Assembly: GCA_959600905.1 (NCBI GenBank)
Contig: CAUGNO010000003.1
Span: 62,001 to 126,000, forward strand
Length of the DNA stretch: 64,000 nt
From: UMGS1975 sp959600905
GTDB taxonomy: Bacteria > Bacillota > Clostridia > Christensenellales > QAND01
Direction of reading: 5' to 3'
In this document: positions 7,615 through 16,900 of the stretch, in pieces
How the letters are laid out: each line of letters begins with the position of its first letter
Numbering within the stretch: the stretch's first letter is position 1
Translations under genes and position numbers: made by a program
Notes under the pieces: model-generated
The model's database searches: none
Told to the model about the DNA's origin: nothing
The model's input: the letters and a program-made list of their open reading frames with translations, nothing else

Positions 7615-8160
7615 TTAATTTTTGAAATGTTTTTTCGCATATTCGTATTTCTTTTGTAATAGTTTTGTTGGTTTTCCTTCTAGCTTTTTATATACTGCAA
7701 GGAAATCTGAGTACCTACCTTCTTTCCATAGCAAATCCATTTCTACACTTAGGTTGCCATCAATCTCTTCTTTTTCTAAAACTACCTCCTTTTCATCATA
7801 AAAGCATTTTAGCGCTCTCATTGTATCCTCATCGCCGTAGTAGGAGACAAAAAACGAGGTTATTATTTTTACCATTAGGGCAACAACAAAATGAATAGAC
7901 TTATCGTCGGAAATCATCCCCCTGTATTCTTTTTTTATCGATTCTGCTATCTGGTAATCATCTAATATTATATGAGGTCTGTTTTTAACCCATTTTATTT
8001 GAAACTCAATTTCTCTCCCTATATAAATCATCACCTTATAGCATTGATTAGAATAGACTACACAACTTAAATCATTTGTTATTTTAATATCAAAGCCATA
8101 TTTTTCTTCAACTGGCCTGAATATCTTCTGTATATAACAAACTATTTTTTTATATTCCAT
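7615..8160 (-). CDS. Candidate immunity protein of tip B
   Basis: 181 residues, soluble, starting 8 nt after the stop of tip B. The N-terminal half is alpha/beta (VCYIQKIFRPVEEKYGFDI, CYKVMIYIGREIEFQIKW). The C-terminal third is helical and basic (LLQKKYEYAKKHFKN). No family recognised. It ends just before a terminator hairpin of the repeated type. Its position after an orphan Rhs tip is the only functional evidence. Confidence 0.65.
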   Translation of the reverse strand: MEYKKIVCYIQKIFRPVEEKYGFDIKITNDLSCVVYSNQCYKVMIYIGREIEFQIKWVKNRPHIILDDYQIAESIKKEYRGMISDDKSIHFVVALMVKIITSFFVSYYGDEDTMRALKCFYDEKEVVLEKEEIDGNLSVEMDLLWKEGRYSDFLAVYKKLEGKPTKLLQKKYEYAKKHFKN

Positions 8161-8168
8161 CTTTCCTC

Positions 8169-8858
8169 CTATCTCTTAGGCGGGTACCAATACTTATTTC
8201 GATATGTCCATCCATGATTTTTAAGTAGATTTCGTTCCATCCCTAAAAAGCCTGCGTAACCCCTGTATGGCATTCTGGAGACATCCTTTATTGGTCGGCC
8301 ATTTTTCATTACCGTTCTTAGTATCCCAGAATTATTTTTCCACGCAACCTTCGGATTCCCCTTAAAAGGGGCAAGGTAATTTGCAACCTTATAGCTACTC
8401 TTTGTCGTCTTTTTCCATTTCAAATCCTTCATTTTGCCAATCATGGCAGTCTTATTCTTCATTTTTGAGATCTGTGAAACCGCGTTTCTTTGGCTATATT
8501 TTATTGTCGCCGCTTTACTCGCTGCACGCGAGGCTTTTACCTTCTCAATCGCCTTACTTGCTAAACCCGCTGTCTTATCTTTTACCTTGGTAGTTGCGCT
8601 CGCTATCTTCGCTGCTGTTTTCGTATTTTTTACGGCCCCAACTGCTTTTCCTACGAGCTTTGCAGCTGCGCTTCCCGTTGCCGACACTACACAACCTTCT
8701 ACAAATGAGCTGCCGATCGTTTTCAGCGATACCTCTTGCCCTGTCAGCAGCCGTACGCCGGTATCCACCACGGCGTTGACCACGCCGCCGATCACAACTT
8801 TCCCTACCCACGCAAACAATGAGCCTAGGAAATGCCCCGTCGGGTCGATGTAGTCCTT
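8169..8858 (-). CDS. Orphan Rhs tip B, unknown toxin domain
   Basis: The open frame runs from the linker (DYIDPTGHFLGSLFAWVG at 8858) to 8169. The first internal initiator is a TTG at 8819 without a convincing SD. It shares with tips A and C the pre-toxin stretch (FAWVGKVVIGGVVNAV, LTGQEVSLKTIGSSF) and, with tip C only, a further block around KNTKTAAK and TKVKDKTA. The unique C-terminus of about 110 residues is very basic and ends in a pattern I have seen in other Rhs tips (WKNNSGILRTVMKNGRPIKD, GFLGMERNLLKNHGW, then a terminal YPP). I cannot name its activity. It lacks an Rhs core, so it is an orphan module. Confidence 0.65.
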   Translation of the reverse strand, partial: KDYIDPTGHFLGSLFAWVGKVVIGGVVNAVVDTGVRLLTGQEVSLKTIGSSFVEGCVVSATGSAAAKLVGKAVGAVKNTKTAAKIASATTKVKDKTAGLASKAIEKVKASRAASKAATIKYSQRNAVSQISKMKNKTAMIGKMKDLKWKKTTKSSYKVANYLAPFKGNPKVAWKNNSGILRTVMKNGRPIKDVSRMPYRGYAGFLGMERNLLKNHGWTYRNKYWYPPKR

Positions 8859-8904
8859 ACACGCTCATTATACTAAAATGAAAGGAGCCTGCGTAGGCTC
8901 CTTT
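8846..8904. repeat. Hairpin-plus-linker junction, copy 1
   Basis: The unit is nearly identical to 7547-7605, with stem AAAGGAGCC/GGCTCCTTT and linker ATTTTAGTATAATGAGCG on the minus strand. A three-codon ATG-AGC-GTG-stop lies in the linker just before the DPTGH frame. It terminates the immunity gene that ends at 8906. Confidence 0.8.
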
Positions 8905-8905
8905 A

Positions 8906-9394
8906 TCAGTTCCAAACTTTTTTATATTTATTTATCACCTCATCAATCTGTTCATCAGAAAAAAGATAGTCTCCGATATTATCAGGGTCATCAATTCCCG
9001 CTACAAATTGCAATAGTTCCCAATACTCATCATCTATTTGATCATTCTCATACAGCGGCTCAGCATATGGTATAAATTTTGTTGCCCAGCTTGCTATCTC
9101 CTCCCTACTTATTCCTCCAATTATGTCCGACAATTTTTTTGTCAACTGATTTATACTTGGTAACAATTTACTCGCTCCATCAAAAGTGCAAATTGCATTT
9201 ATAATCGTGGATTCTTTTGTCTGTTCATCAATCGTCCTTACAAATTCTAAATACCTCCACGTTTTTTCATCCCCTATATATTGTACTGATTCATCAACTT
9301 TTCTATCTGCCCACGTTACTACATCTATTTTGCTTTTTCGTCCATTTAATAAATCAAGGAGTTGTTCTGTTATCAAACTACTTAAGCTTAGCAT
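8906..9394 (-). CDS. Candidate immunity protein of tip A, internally duplicated
   Basis: I start this at ATG 9394, 4 nt after the tip A stop and about 10 nt downstream of GGGGAG, giving 162 residues. A longer frame from 9463 would overlap the toxin by 65 nt and has no better SD. The protein is acidic and helical and appears to contain two related halves: SKIDVVTWADRKV followed by WRYLEFVRTID, and REEIASWATKFIP followed by WELLQFVAGID. An acidic partner fits a basic RNase/DNase-like toxin. No family is named. The assignment rests on context. Confidence 0.65.
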   Translation of the reverse strand: MLSLSSLITEQLLDLLNGRKSKIDVVTWADRKVDESVQYIGDEKTWRYLEFVRTIDEQTKESTIINAICTFDGASKLLPSINQLTKKLSDIIGGISREEIASWATKFIPYAEPLYENDQIDDEYWELLQFVAGIDDPDNIGDYLFSDEQIDEVINKYKKVWN

Positions 9395-9398
9395 TGTC

Positions 9399-10220
9399 CT
9401 ATCGTCTCCCCAGATACCGGCCAGTTGCATCAAATATATAGTGAACTTTATGAGTTGCTCCATTTATTTGTGGTCTTACAATACGAATCCTACCAGCGTG
9501 GTCAAGTGTTTCGTGCCAAGTTCTTGTCCTTCCTGTTTTATAATTCCACTCCCTTACCAATCTTCTACCCGCCATTTCTCCTTTCACTTTCGCAGGGTTA
9601 ATATTTCCATAGAATCTATACTTACTGTTTTGTATCGATTTAGTGCCACCCTTTCCGTATTTTTCAGCTTGTCTGTAATACTCTTTCAGCTTAGAATAGT
9701 TAGCCGAATTGTGCGATGGCCCATTGGCTGTGGAGAGCGCTTTTGCATTTGCCCTTTGTGTCCGTATCTTGGATATCTTTGAGGATATGCCATCCAGCAC
9801 GTTATCCGCCAGGAACCCTACCCCTACACTTTTGGCTATATCCTTGGCTGAATCCCCGCGTATCACGCCAACAGCCGTTCGCGCCGCTGCGCCCCCGGCT
9901 TTATTAATCGCGTATTTCCCGACTGCGCTTGTCGCCTTGCTTGCCAGTTTCGCTGTTCCCGTCCCTACCGCCGAAGCTACACAGCCCTCTACAAACGAAC
10001 TGCCTATCGTTTTCAGCGATACCTCTTGCCCGGTCAGCAGCCGTACGCCGGTATCCACCACGGCGTTGACCACACCGCCGATCACGACTTTCCCTACCCA
10101 CGCAAACAGTGAGCCTAGGAAATGCCCCGTCGGGTCGATGTAGTTCACCGGGTTATTCGACGTATACGTGTACAGGTTCTGCGTCCACGGGCTGTACGGG
10201 TCTCCGCTTACCGTATCCTG
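9399..10220 (-). CDS. Orphan Rhs tip A, putative nuclease-type toxin
   Basis: Open from 10220, directly after a TAG, with the Rhs-core remnant QDTVSGDPYSPW, NLYTYTSNNPVN and YIDPTGHF. A GTG at 10148 is the first internal initiator. The pre-toxin hydrophobic segment is shared with B and C. The unique C-terminal ~100 residues contain KYRFYGNINPAKVKGEM, GRRLVREWN, TRTWHETLDHAGRIRIVRP and a final HYIFDATGRYLG. This Arg/His-rich beta pattern is reminiscent of small RNase toxins of polymorphic systems (BECR-like fold), but I could not verify the family. It has no core domain of its own and is paired with the immunity gene 4 nt downstream. Confidence 0.65.
   Translation of the reverse strand, partial: QDTVSGDPYSPWTQNLYTYTSNNPVNYIDPTGHFLGSLFAWVGKVVIGGVVNAVVDTGVRLLTGQEVSLKTIGSSFVEGCVASAVGTGTAKLASKATSAVGKYAINKAGGAAARTAVGVIRGDSAKDIAKSVGVGFLADNVLDGISSKISKIRTQRANAKALSTANGPSHNSANYSKLKEYYRQAEKYGKGGTKSIQNSKYRFYGNINPAKVKGEMAGRRLVREWNYKTGRTRTWHETLDHAGRIRIVRPQINGATHKVHYIFDATGRYLGRR
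9984..10144. repeat. Pre-toxin homology block shared by tips A, B and C
   Basis: About 150-165 nt, nearly identical here and at 7394-7553 and 8694-8852. It encodes DPTGHFLGSLFAWVG through LKTIGSSFV. Such shared blocks are where homologous recombination can swap tips. Confidence 0.75.
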
Positions 10221-10243
10221 CTAAACGGAGACCCATACAGCCC
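10189..10243. repeat. 18-bp inverted-arm element, copy 1 (Rhs junction)
   Basis: Sequence identical to the element at 4689-4743, with 18-nt arms carrying one mismatch and a 19-nt spacer. It separates the terminator of the HEAT gene from tip A. Confidence 0.8.
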
Positions 10244-10253
10244 TATTGTACCG

Positions 10254-10280
10254 CAAAAAGAGCCTTTGCAGGCTCTCTTT
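10254..10280 (-). terminator. Terminator after HEAT immunity copy 1
   Basis: The stem AGAGCC/GGCTCT has an A/T extension and a T-run on the minus strand, located immediately after the HEAT gene stop at 10282. Confidence 0.65.
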
Positions 10281-10281
10281 T

Positions 10282-10965
10282 CTAGCTCAATTCCCGTCTC
10301 ATTGTTTCTAATAGTTTCTGTGCCGCGCCTCTTACTGCCCTCTCTTTTTCAGTCTCTAGCATTGCCTCACATTTTTGTTTTATCTTTCCATAATTGTTAG
10401 TACAAAATATCGGATATAGAGAATTTATTGCTGCATGCCTTACTGAATAATCAGTATTTTTCAATCCTTCTAACAGCATTGTTAAGTAATTTGATTGTCC
10501 CAAACGACACAACTCTGTGTAGTAATGTATTTTCCCCCAATCTTCCGATTCATTTTTAAGATTCTCCTCCATAAATTTAATAAATTCTCTTTTGTGTTCC
10601 GGGTATGCGACTCCGATATCTCCCAATGCCGTAATTGCATATCCCCTTACCATATCACTTTCGTCTTCTATTGCCTTTTTCTTCAACTCCTTTATTACTT
10701 TCTCATCATCGTAATTCCCAAGCGACTCACATACACATGTCCTTACCAAATCATCCTTGTCATTTACGAGCGTCAACAATACCTCCATCGCCCGTGGGTC
10801 TTCCACATCATACAGCGCTTCTATCGCTTCTGTTTTGACGCAAATCACTCTGTCTACCGCGCATTTCAATAGAAATTCAAATTCTTCCTCATCCAGTTCA
10901 TCTGCTTCTGCTATTTCCTGTATCCTTCGGAGTTTCTCTAAATTTTTTTCGCTTAGATTGCTCAT
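10282..10965 (-). CDS. HEAT-repeat protein, candidate immunity protein of the active Rhs tip (copy 1)
   Basis: 227 residues of consecutive HEAT-type helical pairs, cytoplasmic. It starts 15 nt after the stop of the large Rhs gene with a GGGAGAAAGG ribosome site, so the two are co-transcribed. That is the expected position for the immunity protein of the active tip. The N-terminal two-thirds is nearly identical to 4782-5465. The C-terminal third differs (e.g. YLTMLLEGLKNTDYSVRHAA here), the pattern expected if the toxin-contacting surface varies or if the copies recombined. The call as HEAT protein is firm and the immunity role is inferred. Confidence 0.78.
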   Translation of the reverse strand: MSNLSEKNLEKLRRIQEIAEADELDEEEFEFLLKCAVDRVICVKTEAIEALYDVEDPRAMEVLLTLVNDKDDLVRTCVCESLGNYDDEKVIKELKKKAIEDESDMVRGYAITALGDIGVAYPEHKREFIKFMEENLKNESEDWGKIHYYTELCRLGQSNYLTMLLEGLKNTDYSVRHAAINSLYPIFCTNNYGKIKQKCEAMLETEKERAVRGAAQKLLETMRRELS

Positions 10966-10980
10966 TCCTTTCTCCCTTCC

Positions 10981-13900
10981 TCATGGTAACGCAACGGCCC
11001 ATACGTTCCCCGTTCCAATTAAAAGCCATTTGATCCCTTTGTATAAAAGATATCCTCCGACTCCCCAAAGCGTTGCTTCTCCTGCGGTCTGCCATCCTTT
11101 CGAGTTATTCTTCTTTGCCCACGGTCTATCTGGCTGGCGCGTCGGTGCAGGACCTGGCTGCGGTTTCAAGCCGGGCGTTGTTTTTCTAGGGGATATCTGC
11201 AATTGTTTCTTTTCAGAAATTTTCTTTGTTATTTTATTTTCCTTTGCCTCCTGTTTTTTCTTTTTGTTCACACTTGGTTTCTTATTTCCTTTATCATTAT
11301 TTTTGCGTTTCTGGACATTAATCTTATCATTTCTTTTTAGTTGCTCTCTAATTTCTCGCTTTCTTTTGAAATCTTTCTCTCTCTTCAACATATCTTTAAG
11401 TTCTTCGTCCTTGTATCCCCTCAACCACGTTATATCTCCTGTTCCCCGATTCTTAGACATCAGCATCACAAAATTTGTCACTACATCATTCAACTTTCCA
11501 TTTTCTTCAATATATTGATAAATTGAGATTTGCATAAATTGGGCAGGATCAATAGGCTTATTTATCGCCTCTATATTTGCAAATAGCGACAATATTTCCC
11601 TATCTTTCTCTACACTTGCCTGGGCATTGGTTCCTGTTATCGGATTATAGTGATACCCATTCGCATAGTACAATCCACTATTGTCCTGCACCGCGCCTGT
11701 GAACTTCACTTCGTTCTTGATGGAAGTTGTCGGCGTTGTACTTCCGCTGTCGTCCTTGCCAAAGGCGTCATAGACGTTGTTTTCCGCCCGGTATAAAGCG
11801 CCGTTCTTGTCCGTCCCGATGATGTTGGTTACGCTTCCTCGGGCGTCGTAATGGTAGATCCAATACTGCCCCTCCGGCCGGTCCGCGTTGTACGCGTTGT
11901 CCTGCCGTTTGCCCGCGATGATGATGCCGTTCGGGTCAATGATGTTTTCGTCCGTGATGTAGTTCGCGTCGCTGTTCGTGCTGAACGCCAGCGCCCCGCC
12001 CATGTAGAAATACATGGTGTAGTCGCCATTGGTGCTGCTGCCGTCCGTTTTACGGATGCGCTGTCCTTCGCCGTTGTACAGGCTGGTATTCAGCGTTGTC
12101 CAGCTGCTGGCGCCGTTGGATTTTTCCTCTACCTTGATGAGCTGGTTGGCCGTATCGTAGGTGTTGCGCGTGTCTTTTGTCTTCGCGCTCTTGAGGGTAT
12201 CCAGATTTACCTCATACGTTTCCTGGCCCGTCTGGTTCCCAAAATCATCATAGGTGTATTTGGCCAGCGTTTGGTCGGTATACGATAGCGATATATCGCC
12301 GTTTTTGATCGTGCTGCTTTCCTTGATCTCCGTCAGTTGGCTCAGGTTATTGTAGGTATAGGTTTTGGTGGATGCAACAGTGGTCTTGTCTTCCAGCGTC
12401 TGGTTCGTGGTTTCCTTGACGCGGTTGCCTGCCTTGTCATAGTCATACGCAATCGTCTTGGTCTGCGAACCCTTTGTGACGGTGTTTTTCTTGATACGTC
12501 CAATCGGATCGTAGGTGTATCCGCGGTTGGTGGTCTGAACGGCATTTTTCGTATAGGTGTCCTTGTACGAATCCACATAGTTTTCCGTGAGGATGTATCC
12601 CTGCCCATCGTAGGTCAAGGTGTACTTTTCTTTTTCCGTGCCGTTCTGCGTGTACGTTAAGCTCAGTGGCCTACCCAAGGAATCATAGGTAAACGTTCCC
12701 TGCACGGTAAGGCCCTGTTTATCCTCCTTGCGATCAAACTCCAGATATTCCGTCGTTGAAGCCAGATCGCCATTGGCCGCGTAGGTGTATGCCTTAACGG
12801 TCTTTAACTCGCTGGTATCCATCGGCGCGCCGTCGGCCGCTGCCGGGCGAATGCTGCTCTTAACAGCGGTCAGCCGGCCAGTATCGTCGTAGTCATACCC
12901 AGTGGTGCGCACATTGCCCATGGCACCATACTGCATGGCGATCATATCGCCCGCGCTGTTGTAGCGATAATTGACGACTTTTCCATCCTGCACCAGCTGC
13001 ACGGCCTTGTCGTTTTTGTCGTACTTCCAGGTCGTCAGTATGTTGATGTTGCCGCTGTTTACATCCGTCATCGACGCACGGCGGCCGAAATGGTCGTAGG
13101 TGAACGTGGTCGTCGTATCGCCTGTGGTCTGTGTTGTTACGCGGTCCAGGTCGTCATAGGTATAGCTTTGTCGGGTGGACAGGCTGTTTTGCCCGTACTT
13201 GATGGCCGTCTGTCTGCCGTATTGGTCATAGCTATATTCTTTGACCAGCTTTTTACTGCCGTCCTTGCCAAGCTGCTCTTCCTTGACGGTCTGCCCCATG
13301 GCGTTTTGATAGGTCTTGGTGACGCTTCCGTCTGCCGCTGTTACCACGTCCACCGTCAAACCGCTGCCTGCATCGTTATCGTAGGTATAGGTTGTCACAA
13401 GGTCCGCGTCCGATACGCCAACATCGGCGTTGTTGTATGCCTGTAGCGTGGTTTTTTCCCGTACGCTGGTCACGCGGCCTTCCAGGTCATAGCTGTACTG
13501 CTTGACTGCATACATCCGGACGTTGTTTTGTGTTTCCACATACGTCCAGCTGCGACGCACGTTGCCCAGCGCATCGTAATCGTTGCGCGTCTCGGTCAGG
13601 TTGTTTTCATCATACACGCGCGTCACGCGGTTGGCGTCGTCGTATTCCGCCAACATGGCACGGGTTTCGTGTATCGTTTCGCCGTCCTTGTATAGCTGTA
13701 CCACCTTATACGTATTGCCGCCGTAATCCCCATAGCTCTTTTCGCCCTGGCTGCCCTGCATCTCCGTTTTGTAGCTGCCGTCATTGGCTACAGACGTTAC
13801 GGTGGTGCGCGTCAAGCCATCCAGCCCTACCGAGCTCGTTGTGGTTGTAATGGCTTCCGGCGTAGAAGCAATGGTATTGGTGATGGTATCCCCCATCGGG

Positions 13901-16900
13901 TCCACCGTTTTGGTGAGCATATCTACGTTGTTGTATGTATACGATTCAACTTTGGCCTGCGTACTGCCACCATCCGAGGTAGGGGCCCCTACGTTGACCT
14001 TGGATACCACCAAGCCGTTCTTGTTGTAGTTGCTGATTTCCCGTTGCCCATCCGGGTCCACTGTTTCCAGCAAACGGCCGAACCCGTCATAGATATACTG
14101 AGTTATCAACGCTTTGCTGCCACGGGCAATGGATTCCGATGCAGGGTTGTTGCGCACGTCATAGGTGTACGATGTTGCCATCGTAATGCCAGATCCTGCC
14201 TCCGTCATGGTCAACAAACGTCCATAGCTGTCGTAGGCATAGGTCGTCGTTTTCCCATTCCAATCCGTTTGGGTCAGGCGCAGCCCTCTGCTGTCATAGG
14301 TATACGTCGTTGTTTTAGTATCTGCGTCCGTAAATCCGGTGGGATTTTTTACCGCTGTCTTTTCACTGAGCAGATTTCCGTTTGCATCGTAGGTATAGTC
14401 CGTCCGATCCAGCAGTGTAGAACCCTGGTACGTTTTTTCAGACGTGATCCAATCCGTCATCGTCCCATCCGGTTTTTGCTCATAGCTATATTCCGTTCGG
14501 ATGCCTTCCGGATCGGTTACCGTTTGGGCCGATCCATTGTCGTTATATGTCAGCGTATAGGTCAACGGTTGTGTATGTGCAGTATCTTTGTACGAGGTAA
14601 TCGTTCCGGGACGCAGCACGTCCATGTCGTAGTTCCCCAGTTCCGTGACACGGTTGCCCGGCTGAACGGTCTTAACCAGGATTCCATGATTATTCAAATC
14701 GGTCACATACTGCCCTTGCCCGATATTTTGACCGTTTGAATAGTTTGTAATGATCGTTGTTACAGTGTTCTGATGACTTGGATCTATAACACGGAGAGCC
14801 GCGTTATCCATTGAATACGCAACCTCACTGTAATCTCCGATGGCATCCGTGCTCTTTGTTACACGGCCATCGGCATCCAAATCAAACCGATGGGGGCGCA
14901 CGCCCGTTTCGGAGGTATTGGCCGGCATCCCAATGGTAAAGACATTGGCTTCTCCGTCCTTGTAGGTATAGCTTTCCTCAACAGTCTTGGTAGATGTTGT
15001 GCTAGAAACGGTATCTGTTCCATCTGCATTGGTTTCCACATACGTATAGGTCTGTTCGCCTGCCGTTGCTGCGTTGATAAGCATCCCATAGGTGGACGGG
15101 TCGTTTTCATCGCTGCCGTAGGTATATTGGTACACATCCTCTATTGCCGTGTCCCCTGTTCCGCTGTAATGCGCAATGACTTTGACGATCTTGTCCTGGT
15201 TATGCGGCTGTTCGCCATATTCAAACGCCAAGTACTGCTGCTCGTCCTCTGTAAAAGCCTCCTCCGTATACAGGTTGTGCATCACCTTCGCCAAACGTCC
15301 GCGCTCGTCGTAGGTAAACAGCAGCTTGTTTCCGTTCGGTTCGCTGAACTCCTCAATCATCATGGATTCGTTGAACAGATAGTCGATATCATCCGAGCGG
15401 TGCGCCGTATACTTTCCATCTTCGCGCTGAGAAAGCGTGATGAATACGCCGGCCGGCGATTTGTAGCTGCCATCCTCCTGCTTTGCAAAGCGGTGCACCG
15501 TTCCGTCCCCGTCTTTGAGAATCAAGCCCACTTCTTCGCCCGTTGTTTTGTCGTATTCGTGCAATAGGTTGGTATTCAGGCCAAAATCCCAGCCCTTGCC
15601 CAAGGCGGTATATGATTTGGCCTGGCTGTTGTAGGTACGCCGCATTGTGCTGGCCAAAAGCGGGGTAACCATCTCCAGATCCACCTGTTGATACACCAAA
15701 TTTCCACTGGATACGTTGATATATCCGTTGGCGTCTCCTACAGGCACGGTAGCATAGCTCCAGTAATCCTGAAGCCCCAGCTGCTTGTCCAATTCATTTT
15801 CATCCACCATTGTGGCTGTCTGTTTGGGGGAAGGCTGGCTTTGGGCAAACATCGTTACCGTTTCGCCCTCTACCTGGTATTCTTTTTTGGCAACCACCCA
15901 ATAGTTGAACGTCTTGCCCGGCACCAGGTCATGGTCGTAATAATACGTCGTAGCCAGATTAGACGCGATGGGCTGCATCGTTTCCAGATCCAATGTATCC
16001 GACTCACTGCGGTAAATATCGTACACCGCTCCTTCGGTGGGAGAGCCCGTCCACCGAAGCCAGGTCGTGTAGTTGACAAGCGGCATAGCAGAAAGGTTGC
16101 TGGCCGGGGCGATGAGCTCCGTATTGACATACGCAGGCGCTGCCAGGTATGTGGTTATAAATCCCAGGCTGTCAATCGTTGCAGGCTCCGTCTGTCCCTC
16201 CGGCTGGGTAACCGTAACGGTCATCCTGTATTGATACGCATCCGTTGCGTCCGAGTAATTCCATCCGATCGTGTTCAGCATTTCCCCAGAGCGAAAATCC
16301 TGGAATATATAGTCTACATCATTGCCTTCTTGGTCTAGCAGCTCAATTAGGAATTCAATTTTGGTATCATCCGGCAATTCTGTATTGTTCAATACCGAAT
16401 TATCAAACTTGATGTTCCCAATCGGAGCAGGGCCCATTTGTGGGCCGGTAAAAACAAAGGAACCGCTGTTGGCCGTAAGCTTCAGTTTTCCATTCTCTAC
16501 AACAAAATTCTCCATATTGGAAATGTGCTCCGTGTCCGCTGCATCTTCATAGTCCGAAAAAGTAGCGCATGAATAGGACAACATATCTCCTCCTGGCTGT
16601 TCAATCGCAACGACGATGGGCAGCCATTCACCTGGCTTGAAAATGTTCTGGTTTTGCTCGCTCAGAGGGTTGATTGTGATTTTCTTTGCTTCGGCATCAT
16701 AGGTATAGTCGATCTTTTTACCATCCACCCGTACGAACATGGTATGGTCGAGATCAGGAGCATAACCGCAATCGCTTACATCCAATACCAGCGGCACTTC
16801 CTGAATATGGATGAGCTGTTCGTAGGCTCCATACTGGTCTGCACGTAAATAGAAGTCCGGTTTAGAATAAGACATTGTGGAGTTCAACAGGAATTTTCGT

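Noticed and set aside
7496..8819. GTG 7496 and TTG 8819 as genuine starts of tips C and B
   Set aside because: They fall inside the shared pre-toxin block without convincing SD sequences; the frames stay open upstream to the linker, so the modules are treated as 5'-truncated orphans.
9186..9782. A 198-codon plus-strand frame across the tip A / immunity A junction
   Set aside because: It spans two well-supported minus-strand genes and has no protein-like features.
12337..16338. Many 80-230 codon open frames on the plus strand opposite the Rhs gene
   Set aside because: They mirror the biased codon use of YD repeats, have no ribosome sites and contain no recognisable domains.
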